Assembly (NCBI GenBank): GCA_002452745.1
Contig: DKFC01000048.1
Span: 1-48,399, forward strand
Length of the DNA stretch: 48,399 bases
Reading direction: 5' to 3'
DNA from: Firmicutes bacterium UBA6806
GTDB taxonomy: Bacteria > Bacillota > Clostridia > Peptostreptococcales > Acidaminobacteraceae
The notes beneath the pieces were generated by a model. That model had not been told where the DNA came from and made no database searches. It saw nothing but the letters and a program-made list of their open reading frames with translations. This document shows positions 26,269 to 35,379 of this stretch, piece after piece (positions within the stretch are counted from its first letter, which is position 1; each line of letters starts with the position of its first letter). The position numbers were made by a program, and so were the translations under genes.

Positions 26269-26970
26269 TTACTCCACATAATCCCGCATTGCCTTGACAT
26301 CTTTTATCTTAAATGTAGACTTGTGAAAGTCAATTAAACCGTCATCTCTCATCTTTCCAAGTTCTCTGGAAATAGAAGGTCTTGCCACGTTAAAAAAGTC
26401 AGCCATTTCATCTCGATTCATCGAGAGTTCAAAGAAGGACTCGTTGGCCTTTCGCTGTGTTTCCAGCAGATACGCACACAGTTTGCCCCGTAGGCTCTTG
26501 ATGGTCAAATACTCAACTTTTCGATTTAAAAGAAGTGCCTTTCTCGCCATGATACTCAGCATGTTTTCGATGAGTTTTTTATGTCCTGAGCACATTTTAT
26601 CACATTGACTAATCACTTTTTCAGGGGAGATAAAAACCACTTTTGACTCAGATTGTGCCGACACTGCTGCAATCCATGTGGTCTGTCTGGAAAAACTAAT
26701 CATCTCGCCAAACATATCTCCACTTTTAAGTACAGTCATAATCATTCGATTGCCGGCAATATTCTCTTTCGCCACGATTACCTCACCCTCTAAAACGATG
26801 CCTATCCCAGTAAAGGGATCGCCTATCGTCGCAATTGTCTGCCCCTTTTGATAGTCGTATAACCTGGGGTTCAAACAATCAATCATATTATACAAATCGC
26901 CTTCTTCAATCCCCTTAAACAGTGACACTTGTTTGAGAATGACGATTAAATTCTGCTTTATTGTCTCCAT
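26269..26970 (-). CDS. Crp/Fnr-family transcription regulator
   Basis: The protein is 233 aa. An N-terminal cyclic-nucleotide-binding-like beta roll occupies about 10-130 (GDPFTGIGIVLEGEV, GDMFGEMISF), then the dimer helix, then a winged helix-turn-helix with ELSMNRDEMADFFNVARPSI as recognition region. No N-terminal cysteine cluster of the FNR type is present, and the Arg-Ser cAMP pocket is not convincing, so the effector is unknown. It is divergent from the Vat-like gene, whose upstream region it may control. The ATG has GAGGTG upstream. Confidence 0.88.
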   Translation of the reverse strand: METIKQNLIVILKQVSLFKGIEEGDLYNMIDCLNPRLYDYQKGQTIATIGDPFTGIGIVLEGEVIVAKENIAGNRMIMTVLKSGDMFGEMISFSRQTTWIAAVSAQSESKVVFISPEKVISQCDKMCSGHKKLIENMLSIMARKALLLNRKVEYLTIKSLRGKLCAYLLETQRKANESFFELSMNRDEMADFFNVARPSISRELGKMRDDGLIDFHKSTFKIKDVKAMRDYVE

Positions 26971-27069
26971 ACACTTCCCACCTCACATTGAATGTCCTTA
27001 TATTCTATCATACCCAAAATAAAGATGCTATGTCATCCAGGTTTTATCAAATATTATGAATTTTCCCCC

Positions 27070-27136
27070 TCATTTTACGCATCATTTTACGCATCTCATG
27101 GCAACTTTAAATGATTTGTGATATCGTAACATTATA
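27070..27136. promoter_or_regulatory. Shared upstream region of crp-like and vat-like genes with a 12-bp tandem repeat
   Basis: The divergent intergenic region has an exact tandem duplication TCATTTTACGCA (27070-27081, 27082-27093). It also holds TGTGA-N5-TAACA (27117-27131), a loose Crp/Fnr-like dyad, immediately before a TATAAT (27133-27138) for the plus-strand gene. A role as operator for the adjacent regulator is inference. Confidence 0.35.
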
Positions 27137-27224
27137 ATCAGCAGAATCGAAAGTGATGAGTCAGTGAACAGATGCATTTTATAAAATGGAATGGTGAACC
27201 CTCATTAAATTTTTAGGAGGCTTT

Positions 27225-27860
27225 ATGACAGTTAAAATATATCCGCGGACAAATGATTTTGAGACAATTTATCTAAAGCACACAATTACCAAACCGAGCA
27301 TCATCGTGGGTGATTACACCATCTACAACGACTTTGTCCATGACCCTTGCCAGTTTGAAAAGCGAAATGTTCTCTATCACTATCCAGTTAATCAAGACAA
27401 GCTGATTATTGGTAAGTTTTGTTCCATCGCCTGTGGTGCAAAGTTTATTTTCACAAGTGCCAATCACAGCCTTCATTCTCTTTCGACATACCCTTTTCCC
27501 ATCTTTTTTGAAGAGTGGAATCTCGATAGCTCACAAGTAGCAGACGCATGGGACAATAAGGGCGATATCGTTATCGGAAACGATGTTTGGATCGGCTATG
27601 AAGCTGTTATTCTTTCAGGCGTCCATATAGGTGATGGTGCTATTATTGGCAGTCGAGCTGTTGTAACTAGAGACGTCCCCGCCTACACTATTGTAGGCGG
27701 TATTCCCGCAAAAGAAATAAAAAAAAGATATGACGATGCAATAATTCAAGAGCTGTTAAAACTTCAATGGTGGGACTGGCCATATGATAAAATTAAAAGA
27801 GCCCTTCCCCATATTCAAAATGGGGAGATTGATAGGCTGATAGGCATATTCGACAAATAA
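27225..27860 (+). CDS. Vat-like xenobiotic O-acetyltransferase (left-handed beta-helix)
   Basis: The protein is 211 aa of the XAT class of hexapeptide acyltransferases, which includes streptogramin A acetyltransferases (Vat) and type B chloramphenicol acetyltransferases. NVLYHYPVNQDKLIIGKFCSI, the catalytic His H81 in SANHSLHSLSTYPF, the IGNDVWIG coil and the IVGGIPAKEIKKR tail are present and resemble Vat more than CatB. Acetyl-CoA would be the donor. Whether it inactivates a drug is not shown; many chromosomal XATs are unassigned. AGGAGG precedes ATG by 5 nt. It lies alone between a divergent Crp-like regulator and a bidirectional terminator. Confidence 0.82.
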   Translation: MTVKIYPRTNDFETIYLKHTITKPSIIVGDYTIYNDFVHDPCQFEKRNVLYHYPVNQDKLIIGKFCSIACGAKFIFTSANHSLHSLSTYPFPIFFEEWNLDSSQVADAWDNKGDIVIGNDVWIGYEAVILSGVHIGDGAIIGSRAVVTRDVPAYTIVGGIPAKEIKKRYDDAIIQELLKLQWWDWPYDKIKRALPHIQNGEIDRLIGIFDK

Positions 27861-27914
27861 AAAATCGTCAAAAGAAAAAGAGTTTACCAATTATTGGTCA
27901 ATTCACATTTTAAA

Positions 27915-27950
27915 AGCCGCAGGATTTTAAAATCCTACGGCTCTTTTATT
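27915..27950. terminator. Bidirectional terminator between vat-like gene and nhaC
   Basis: A 14-bp imperfect palindrome (AGCCGCAGGATTTT/AAAATCCTACGGCT) with T-rich flanks on both strands, placed between convergent genes. Confidence 0.75.
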
Positions 27951-28001
27951 TATTTTCCCCAAAATAAATTTTGAATTGCTAAGCGCATTTCGCGTTTATG
28001 C

Positions 28002-29408
28002 CTATGCAGTTTCTACTTTTCCCACCACTTCTTCGTCCGCTTTTACCATAGTGATTCCAGTAAATCCATAGAAAATTGAAATCAGTGGATTTAAGATGTT
28101 CAAGAAACAGAATGGCACGTATGTCCAAGGTTGGAGACCTAAAGTACCAATCATAAACGCCCCACAAGTATTCCAAGGAATAAGAGCAGATGTAAGCGTC
28201 CCTGAATCCTCAAGACATCTTGAGAGGTTTTTAGGCGCTAAGCCCCTTTGATCAAATGCATCTTTAAACATTCTACCAGGAATAACGATTGCAAGGTATT
28301 GGTCACCAGCAAGCAAGTTCATGAAGATGGCAGAACCGATAACTGAAGTAACCAGTAATCCGGTGCTCTTTGCAAATCCTAAGATGACATTTGCAAGCGC
28401 TTCCAGCATGCCTGTCTTTTCCATAACCCCACCAAATGTCATCGCACATAATATGAGGGAAATCGTATACATCATACTGCTGAGACCACCACGTGTTAAC
28501 AAATAGTCAACAACTTCATTGCCTGTTTCAGAAACAAAACCATAATGCAATGCATTAATGACATCGCCAACATTTGCACCTTGGAACATCATTGCAGCCA
28601 GTCCGCCTAAAATAGCCCCTAAGAAAAGACCAGGAATTGCAGGTACTTTCATGATAACAATACCGATTGTGATAATTGGTACCAATAAGAGCAACGGATT
28701 TAAGGCAAATGATTGCTGTAAGCCCACGTTAATTTGATCGATCAATTCCAAATTCATTTCATTTCCGCCAAACCGGAAACCTAAGATAAGAAATCCAATC
28801 GCTGAAATAATATAAGCAGGGCCGGTAGTGTAGAGCATGTGCTTGATATGATCAAACAATTTTGCGCCAGCCATTGCAGGTGCAAGGTTTGTCGTATCAG
28901 AAAGCGGTGACATCTTGTCGCCAAAGTAAGCGCCTGAGATAATCGCACCACCAATCATCGGAGCAGGAATTCCAAGGCCCATACCAACACCCATAAGTGC
29001 GATACCAACAGTACCTGCTGTTGTCCAAGAAGAACCTGTTGCCAAAGATACGATTGAACACATAAGTAGAGTTGCCACTAAGAAAATACTTGGTGATAAA
29101 ATTTTGAGTCCGAAAAAAATCATTGTTGGAACTACACCAGAAATAATCCAAGTACCGATAACCATACCAATAATCATCAAGATGATAATTGCCCCCATAG
29201 ACATTTTGATAGTGTCGACGATACCCTCTTCAATATCACTCCATTTTGACCCCAACATAGTCATCGCTACAATTGCTGCTACAATTGCAGATGTGAACAG
29301 CGGAATGTGTGGTGCTGCCTCATAAGCCCTAATCGCGTACATTAGTGTAGCAATTAAGAATACAACTGGAATAAGTGCAATTAATGGTGATACTTTTTTA
29401 GTTTGCAT
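28002..29408 (-). CDS. nhaC: NhaC-family Na+/H+ antiporter
   Basis: The protein is 468 aa with about 11-12 hydrophobic helices. The family signature GAYFGDKMSPLSDTTNLAPA and the ATGSSWTTAGTVGIALMG helix are intact. Relatives include B. firmus NhaC and the malate-Na+/lactate-H+ antiporter MleN, so substrates beyond Na+/H+ are possible. The start is taken at ATG 29408 with GGGGGG 7 nt upstream; the frame opens at a TTG at 29414. It follows the signalling operon after a strong terminator and so has its own promoter. Confidence 0.9.
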   Translation of the reverse strand: MQTKKVSPLIALIPVVFLIATLMYAIRAYEAAPHIPLFTSAIVAAIVAMTMLGSKWSDIEEGIVDTIKMSMGAIIILMIIGMVIGTWIISGVVPTMIFFGLKILSPSIFLVATLLMCSIVSLATGSSWTTAGTVGIALMGVGMGLGIPAPMIGGAIISGAYFGDKMSPLSDTTNLAPAMAGAKLFDHIKHMLYTTGPAYIISAIGFLILGFRFGGNEMNLELIDQINVGLQQSFALNPLLLLVPIITIGIVIMKVPAIPGLFLGAILGGLAAMMFQGANVGDVINALHYGFVSETGNEVVDYLLTRGGLSSMMYTISLILCAMTFGGVMEKTGMLEALANVILGFAKSTGLLVTSVIGSAIFMNLLAGDQYLAIVIPGRMFKDAFDQRGLAPKNLSRCLEDSGTLTSALIPWNTCGAFMIGTLGLQPWTYVPFCFLNILNPLISIFYGFTGITMVKADEEVVGKVETA

Positions 29409-29463
29409 ATGCAAGCCCCCCTTTTCAAGATATATTAAGTATAATTAACGTTTACAAAATAAT

Positions 29464-29503
29464 TAAAAAAAATTCAAAAAGATTTCATAATCTTTTTGAA
29501 TTT
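29464..29503 (-). terminator. Terminator of the four-gene signalling operon
   Basis: A perfect 15-bp stem (AAATTCAAAAAGATT/AATCTTTTTGAATTT) with a 4-nt loop and a following T run, about 50 nt after the response regulator. Confidence 0.85.
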
Positions 29504-29554
29504 TCAGATATCGTGAAAAATTAATCCCACTTGCTATGGATTTTTTTGAACTTT

Positions 29555-30409
29555 CTACATGTCATCAACCAGTAATATCAGGTTGTCTATGAACTTCTTG
29601 ATGTTTATTTTGCCTCCGTAGGCTTTTTTGCCTCTCAAATATTCCATTTCAAGTCTCACTTGCTCAAAGTCGAAGAGTGTGTTTGAATACTTTACGAAGA
29701 CTTCGTTCAAGTAATCCTCAATTCCCAAACTCGCTATGTTGCTAAGCCCTCTATTGATTGCCCTTCGAATCCTTTGTTCCATGGCTTTTGGATTATCAGA
29801 AATTTCATTGCTGATATCTTTTAGTTTGTTTGACGTTAAGCTAATTTTCCCCTCTTTTATAAATTTGCAGAGCTTTATCATTTCTTCACAGCCCGACTCA
29901 CCTAAAATACCCAGTCTGCTGAAGATAACTTTGATTTTTTTCTCCAAATCATCTTGAGGACTTGCCTCAGGCCTCATCATGCCACTGGCCTGCTGTGTAT
30001 CAATGTTTAATACCTTTTTTATTTTGTCTAAATTCTGTTCTATCATAATATTATCAGTGACATTTCGAATAACCGTTGCCACTTCTTTTTTGTTTACAGG
30101 TTTGCTGATATAAAACGTAATGCCTCGCTCATAGGCCTCTCCGATGATCTTTTTGGAGGAAACCTGAGAAATCATGATGAACTTTGAATGGCAGTCGCGT
30201 TCCTTTAAAGATTCAACCAGCGTCGTCCCGTCAATTTCGGGCATCAAAAGGTCAAGCAGAATAATATCCGGTTTTAATATGGGAATTTCTTCAAGCGCTT
30301 TTTTACTGCTTAGACTTGAACCAATTAATTCGCCCAGTACTTCATCCGTAATAATCTCTTCAAGCATTTTAATGACACTAATATCATCATCTACAATATA
30401 GATTTTCAT
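29555..30409 (-). CDS. GlnL/YcbB-type response regulator
   Basis: The protein is 284 aa. The receiver domain spans 1-120 with D8/D9-type acidic residues (IVDDD), the acceptor in IILLDLLMPEIDG, the switch serine in MISQVS and lysine in SKPVNKKE. Residues about 150-280 match the YcbB domain (PF08664), the DNA-binding output of B. subtilis GlnL, which with kinase GlnK controls glutamine uptake and glutaminase. Lengths and partner agree, but the regulated genes here are unknown. AGGGGG precedes the ATG, 9 nt after the kinase stop. Confidence 0.85.
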   Translation of the reverse strand: MKIYIVDDDISVIKMLEEIITDEVLGELIGSSLSSKKALEEIPILKPDIILLDLLMPEIDGTTLVESLKERDCHSKFIMISQVSSKKIIGEAYERGITFYISKPVNKKEVATVIRNVTDNIMIEQNLDKIKKVLNIDTQQASGMMRPEASPQDDLEKKIKVIFSRLGILGESGCEEMIKLCKFIKEGKISLTSNKLKDISNEISDNPKAMEQRIRRAINRGLSNIASLGIEDYLNEVFVKYSNTLFDFEQVRLEMEYLRGKKAYGGKINIKKFIDNLILLVDDM

Positions 30410-30418
30410 AACATCCCC

Positions 30419-31720
30419 CTACTCAATTGACTCTCTAGGAATTATAACACTAAAACGCGTCCCTACGCCAACTTTTGACTCTACTTCGATTTTACCATTA
30501 AATACGTTTTCTACAATATCTTTTACCAAAGATAATCCGATTCCACGGTTTGAATTCCCTGTCTCATCATCATATTTGGTAGAATAGCCCGGGTTAAAAA
30601 TATAATCCTGCATCTCTTCCGACATGCCCTTTCCGTCATCAATTACCACAAATTCATGCGTTGTCTCATCTTGAACGTGATAGATTTCAACTTTACCGCC
30701 ATTTTCAATGGCCTCAACACTGTTGTTGATTAAGTTTCTCAAAATAGACATCAGCAGATTGTGCTCCTTAATCTGCACATCACTGTCTACATGGAAGGAC
30801 AAGATTACAGGAACATGACTCATTTCAAGTTGTCTGGTCAGTGAAAGCTGCAAGAGTTTAGACAAGTCCCTCAACGAAAGCTTGTCATTTGGCTTCTCCT
30901 TTAATATAATTTCGTCAATTCCTTCTATGACTCTAAAATAATTTTTCTTGATTTCATGGACATCTTTCGCAATGTTCAGCGCCTTGTTTTTTCGCTGACC
31001 TTCATCTAGTTTATCATATTCTCGATAGAGACTAAATGCCTCATCCATAACGGACTCAACATGCTCTGTATTGCTATGCAGAAAATAAATCTCTCCCTTT
31101 AGATCCGAAATGATATTGAGTAGCATTCGATAGCGCTCATCGTGTTCCTCTTTTCTCAAAAATGAATTGTAGTAATTGATGGATACACAAAGTGTTACTG
31201 CAATAGTCCCACGAATAGCAGCCACCAGAAAAAGTGTTGCCATGACATTATTTGTCGTATATTCAGCTAAACCATATCTCGAGAGAAACTCAGCGGCATT
31301 GCCAATATAGTCACTGGCCATAGAGGCTAGATATAGCGAAAACAGAGTCTTTTTCCTGTCTCTGTAAAAGATCAAATAAAAAATTAAACCGTATGTGAGG
31401 TCAAAAAACAGAAAGTTAAAATCCGCCCAAAAAGCCCCCTCAAAACTGCCGTAATAATAATACCCCGTCACCGTTCTGAACACCAGTCCAATACTAGCTA
31501 TAAACACCGACGTGACAATTGGATTAAGCCGTCTATCCAAATAGTAGTAAATAGGTAAAATGGCCACCGCCAAATTGATGGTATAATCAAATGGAAAAAT
31601 TTTAAGATTAAATCCTGACACAATGGCGTCCACAATGGCGATTACCACCATTTTTTGTATCTGTATGACGTTGAATTCTTTAATCCAGTTGTTGAATTTT
31701 TTTAGCGTAAAGCCCATCAT
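30419..31720 (-). CDS. GlnK/YcbA-like membrane sensor histidine kinase
   Basis: The protein is 433 aa. Residues about 20-195 form five or six hydrophobic helices without a large outside domain, suggesting membrane or transport-coupled sensing. A long helical DHp-like region follows; the probable phosphoacceptor is the His of DVHEIKKNYFRVI. The ATPase domain shows NLINNSVEAI (N box), DDGKG (G1) and NRGIGLSLVKDIV (G2). The family resembles B. subtilis GlnK (YcbA). Its ATG overlaps the DUF2161 stop as ATGA, and the YcbB-type regulator follows directly. Confidence 0.83.
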   Translation of the reverse strand: MMGFTLKKFNNWIKEFNVIQIQKMVVIAIVDAIVSGFNLKIFPFDYTINLAVAILPIYYYLDRRLNPIVTSVFIASIGLVFRTVTGYYYYGSFEGAFWADFNFLFFDLTYGLIFYLIFYRDRKKTLFSLYLASMASDYIGNAAEFLSRYGLAEYTTNNVMATLFLVAAIRGTIAVTLCVSINYYNSFLRKEEHDERYRMLLNIISDLKGEIYFLHSNTEHVESVMDEAFSLYREYDKLDEGQRKNKALNIAKDVHEIKKNYFRVIEGIDEIILKEKPNDKLSLRDLSKLLQLSLTRQLEMSHVPVILSFHVDSDVQIKEHNLLMSILRNLINNSVEAIENGGKVEIYHVQDETTHEFVVIDDGKGMSEEMQDYIFNPGYSTKYDDETGNSNRGIGLSLVKDIVENVFNGKIEVESKVGVGTRFSVIIPRESIE

Positions 31721-32445
31721 TCTGCCGCCTCTTCCAATATTTTCGCTAAGACGTCTTCATAGGTTGAAAGTGCTTGAACGCCCTCTTGCTTTAGCTTATA
31801 CTGCCCTTTCGAGACCCGTTCAAACCAATTGTAGTAATTCGCCTGTAAAATCGAGCTCGTCTTGGCACCGCATCCCTTCTCTTTGAGAGCTTTAATGCTA
31901 AGGCAAGTTTCCTCTTTGAGACAATGTGCAATATAAAGTGCTTGTTCCCTATAGGCAGTCATAATCTTACGCTGAGTGATGCCGCCATCATTCGAGTCAG
32001 TCTTTCGACTATTAAACTCACTGATAATCGCTTCTTTCTTGCGATTTGCCTGCCTCTGGCTTTTTTGAAAGTCAAAATCCTTAGCCTCTATAATTTCAGA
32101 GACATAGGGTGCTGTACTTTTAAAATTCACCGTCAACAGCCCCACATTCAGCCGTCTGAGCAAATGTGTTATCCGTTTGAATCTGCTGGTTTTAAGCAAT
32201 TTATAGTCATGTGGTATCGCCATGTACACATAATCTGAAACCCGCTGCCTCTCCACTGCTTGAAGAATCAATTCCAAATTGAGCCTCAATTTGAGTTCAA
32301 CTGCTATGGTTATCTGCGTTCCATCTTCTCCATTATAAATGCCCAAGACGTCCACATCTTTTACTTCTGCACTGACATCACAGCCCTTTTGAATAAGCCA
32401 TTCTTTACAGGGACGGCTCAAAGCTGATTCTGTAAGGTTGTCCAT
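31717..32445 (-). CDS. DUF2161 protein, PD-(D/E)XK nuclease-like fold
   Basis: The protein is 242 aa and soluble. The N-terminal half shows a PD-(D/E)XK-type pattern: aspartate in DVDVLGIYNG, then VELK (ExK) in the next strand, and a following helix with QAVERQRVSDYVYMAIP. This matches DUF2161, annotated as PD-(D/E)XK-type phosphodiesterase or nuclease-like. The C-terminal part (about 155-242) resembles a small winged-helix region. Whether it cuts nucleic acid is unknown. Its start overlaps the receptor-cyclase stop by 1 nt (TAATG), and its end overlaps the kinase start, so it is translated as part of the signalling operon. Confidence 0.72.
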   Translation of the reverse strand: MDNLTESALSRPCKEWLIQKGCDVSAEVKDVDVLGIYNGEDGTQITIAVELKLRLNLELILQAVERQRVSDYVYMAIPHDYKLLKTSRFKRITHLLRRLNVGLLTVNFKSTAPYVSEIIEAKDFDFQKSQRQANRKKEAIISEFNSRKTDSNDGGITQRKIMTAYREQALYIAHCLKEETCLSIKALKEKGCGAKTSSILQANYYNWFERVSKGQYKLKQEGVQALSTYEDVLAKILEEAAE

Positions 32446-34553
32446 TAACCGTGTTCCCCTCTCTTATTTATCTTCTTATCTTCGTACATGAGCAAGTCCG
32501 CTTTTTTGATTGCCTCTTCAAGCGTCTCCTCATTATTTTTTCTTAAATAGCACCCGAAGGATGCCTCAATTTTACCCTTAAATTCCTTTGGCAGATGAGC
32601 GTTCTTCATGGCTTTTTTTATCTCTTCTATGAGCTTTTCACCTTCACGAGCTTCGGCGTTTTCCAAGATGAACAAAAACTCATCTCCCCCCATTCTTATA
32701 ACTGTGCCCCCTTTGGCCTTATCCATTAAGACATTGCCATATGCCTTAATCAGTTTATCACCCATATGATGTCCATAATGATCGTTTGTGCATTTGAGAT
32801 TGTCCAGATCGGACACCATAATCAACTGTGGCAGTATTCCAGAAGCGAGCTGTTCTTCCTTATGAATAAAATACTGACGGTTATATGTTTCGGAAAGCGC
32901 ATCGGTATAGAGCAGTTTTTCCCTTTCTTTCAGCAGTTCTGTCTGTGCCTTTTGAAAGGACAAAACGGTTATGAGCCTGAAGATGCCCATAGCCCCAATT
33001 AAAATGATGAACGTCATAACCCCCACCACAACCACTAAGTGCTTCATACGCTTACTCACTAGCGCTGGCGCGGTTCTAAGTCCATTTTCCTTAACTTTGA
33101 CGATATCCGTAAATGGCATGGCTTTATTGATAACCGCCGTTACTTCAGGACATGCCTTGTTGATGCCAAAATAAAAAAAACTATCCTTGGATGTAGTCCC
33201 TTTTTTAAAGAGATCTCTATACCCCAGTCCATCAATATAATACATCACCACGGTGGGATTTTCTATAATATAGTCAACTTTCCCCGCCTCAAGATATGCC
33301 AGAGACGTTTCAAGTGAATCTGTCTTGACGATGTTAATATGATAAAGGTTCTTCCTCAGGTACTCTTCATGCCAAAATCCGTCTATAACCCCCACTGTCA
33401 TGCCCTCTAGATCATAGACATCTTCAATAGAGTCAGCCTCTCTCCTACCGACGATAATATCTCGCTCTTCACAGTAAGGTTCTGTAAAATCAAAGAGTTG
33501 AACGCGATCTTCTGTTCTTGCCATGCTGAGCATATCTATATCCCCAAGGAGGGCTTTTTCATAAAGGGTGGAGAAATCACCCTCTTCAACTATATAATGT
33601 AGTCCTATCATATCGTCAATCTCATTGATAAGCGCACCTGAAATCCCCAAATACAAGCCATCTTTTGCATATTCAAAAGGCAGATAGTCATTGGGAACCC
33701 CTATGATAACTGGAGGTCCTTCATCCAATGTCTTAATTTCCGCCTCTGTAAGCCGTAAAACCTTTCTATTATAATTTTGCCTAGCACTCTTAATATCCGC
33801 TTTAATCTCACCTTCAAGTTGAGTTTTTATGACCTTATCCATCAGGGATACCAACATGTGGTTTTCCTTTAGACAGGACAGGGTCATGTCCGACGTGACT
33901 GAATTGATAACTGCTATGAGTTGCAAATCCTGATTTTGATATAAAAATTCATACTCCACACCACCGCCTGAAGTAATAAAACCATCAATCTCTCCTGATT
34001 CCAGCGCTCGAATGCCTTCTCTTTGATCTTTAACCGTCACAGCCTGATAGTTTATGTTGAAATATTTTATCGGAAAAATCTCCAAAATAATATCGTTTTC
34101 TATAAAGCCTATGGTCTTGTTATCTAGGTCGCCAATGGTCTGTACATATGGATTTTTCCTAGTGAGAACTATGTAGGGATTTTTATTTAGCGGCGTTGTG
34201 AAATCCATTACTTTAAGCCGCTCCTCTGTGGCATTCGCTCCAAAGAGGATGTCAATCTGTCCATTGGCAAGTTCCTGATAAACCTCTCCCCAAGGCTTAT
34301 CTGCCACGATGTCAATTTGAATGTCCAAAGCATCTTCAATCCGTGCAATTACATCTGGCAGATACCCCTTCTGCTCCCCATAGAGTTCAAAATACTCCAT
34401 GCCGGCATAGGGATCAAGCCCCAATGTAAACTGCTGTCCTCTATGTTCATCTAACCATTCTTTCTCTTCCTCAGTGTACTCATCGGAACTAAAAGCTATC
34501 CCACGAACCAAGATAAGTACTAGAAATAAAATTGCAACCCCTTTTTTCATCAT
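32445..34553 (-). CDS. Periplasmic-binding-protein sensor diguanylate cyclase (two SBP domains + GGDEF)
   Basis: The protein is 702 aa. A signal or anchor helix (about 3-22) precedes two tandem family-3 solute-binding domains (about 38-270 and 280-510), typical of polar amino-acid binders. One membrane helix (about 518-540), a short coiled coil and a GGDEF domain with intact IRMGGDEF and DLDNLKCTNDHYGHHMGD follow. It should couple outside ligand, perhaps an amino acid, to c-di-GMP synthesis. An RxxD I-site is not seen before GGDEF. The start is ATG at 34553 or 34550 behind GGTGGG. It is the first gene of a coupled four-gene operon. Confidence 0.85.
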   Translation of the reverse strand: MMKKGVAILFLVLILVRGIAFSSDEYTEEEKEWLDEHRGQQFTLGLDPYAGMEYFELYGEQKGYLPDVIARIEDALDIQIDIVADKPWGEVYQELANGQIDILFGANATEERLKVMDFTTPLNKNPYIVLTRKNPYVQTIGDLDNKTIGFIENDIILEIFPIKYFNINYQAVTVKDQREGIRALESGEIDGFITSGGGVEYEFLYQNQDLQLIAVINSVTSDMTLSCLKENHMLVSLMDKVIKTQLEGEIKADIKSARQNYNRKVLRLTEAEIKTLDEGPPVIIGVPNDYLPFEYAKDGLYLGISGALINEIDDMIGLHYIVEEGDFSTLYEKALLGDIDMLSMARTEDRVQLFDFTEPYCEERDIIVGRREADSIEDVYDLEGMTVGVIDGFWHEEYLRKNLYHINIVKTDSLETSLAYLEAGKVDYIIENPTVVMYYIDGLGYRDLFKKGTTSKDSFFYFGINKACPEVTAVINKAMPFTDIVKVKENGLRTAPALVSKRMKHLVVVVGVMTFIILIGAMGIFRLITVLSFQKAQTELLKEREKLLYTDALSETYNRQYFIHKEEQLASGILPQLIMVSDLDNLKCTNDHYGHHMGDKLIKAYGNVLMDKAKGGTVIRMGGDEFLFILENAEAREGEKLIEEIKKAMKNAHLPKEFKGKIEASFGCYLRKNNEETLEEAIKKADLLMYEDKKINKRGEHG

Positions 34554-34675
34554 CCCACCATCGCTTAATTAGTCTCTACCATCATTTTACTGGATAATTC
34601 ATCTTTCTACAAACCATATGAGCCATTTAAAAAAATTTTGATTGCTTAAAAGATATATTTCTTTTTTGAAACATT

Positions 34676-34715
34676 AAAAAAGGCCTTTAACAGACCTCAA
34701 TGGCCTGTTAAAAGC
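34676..34715 (-). terminator. Terminator after the diiron protein gene
   Basis: A 14-bp stem with two G-U pairs (34683-34696 with 34702-34715), a 5-nt loop and TTTTTT on the minus strand. Confidence 0.8.
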
Positions 34716-34769
34716 TCTTTTCACTCAACACTTACTATTTGAAGCTCCACTTGTCGTCCAATCTGAACC

Positions 34770-35261
34770 TTAAAACGGTTCAAACCCTTGATCTGACCAC
34801 CATGTTTTAATCAATCTATCATACTCTGCTGAAAACTGCTCCAAATGAACTTGCTCCCATTTCACAAGGATTTCGAAGAGCTTTTTAGCAGTGTCAAAAG
34901 AAGTTATCTCCATTGCCTCTTTATAAAACTCAACTGAAGCTCTCTCCATTTCAATGGCGATGCCAAAAACAGATACTGCCATGCTCGCCTGCTTAATCAT
35001 CACCTGATCCCATCTAAATATATCTGGTGAAGGTGGGTTTTCCAAAAGTGCAAGTGTCGTCTGATCTTGAGGGTCAACACTCAGTTTTTTTAATGCGTCT
35101 TTAAGCCAGTCAATATGCTTGAGTTCTTCGTTTGCCAAATCTAAAAAGGTCTTTTTAGACTCCGCATTTTCGGCGTTATATGCAGCCATCTTATAAAATT
35201 CGTATCCCTCAACTTCATTTAATATTGCCTGTTTAAAAATCATTATATCTTTTTCTACCAT
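34770..35261 (-). CDS. Rubrerythrin-like ferritin-fold diiron protein
   Basis: The protein is 163 aa, a four-helix diiron fold with paired Glu/ExxH motifs: NEVEGYEFY, then EELKH (about 45-49), and in the second half IEMERASVEFY with WEQVHLEQF. It lacks the C-terminal rubredoxin cysteines of classical rubrerythrin, so it is an erythrin or ferritin-like member, plausibly for peroxide or oxygen protection in an anaerobe; an unrelated oxidase role is possible. It forms a single-gene unit with its own terminator. Confidence 0.8.
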   Translation of the reverse strand: MVEKDIMIFKQAILNEVEGYEFYKMAAYNAENAESKKTFLDLANEELKHIDWLKDALKKLSVDPQDQTTLALLENPPSPDIFRWDQVMIKQASMAVSVFGIAIEMERASVEFYKEAMEITSFDTAKKLFEILVKWEQVHLEQFSAEYDRLIKTWWSDQGFEPF

Positions 35262-35379
35262 AAAAAAACACTCCCTTCAATCTAATCGGTTTGATTCCTT
35301 GTTATTTCTCTTCACTTTATGTCTATATGATGTGTCTATATGAAATGACTGTGAACTGTATTGCATTCGCCCATGATTG

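Noticed and set aside
27225..27860. Firm call as a chloramphenicol resistance gene (catB)
   Set aside because: Motifs around the catalytic His fit Vat better, and chromosomal XAT proteins often have no proven drug substrate.
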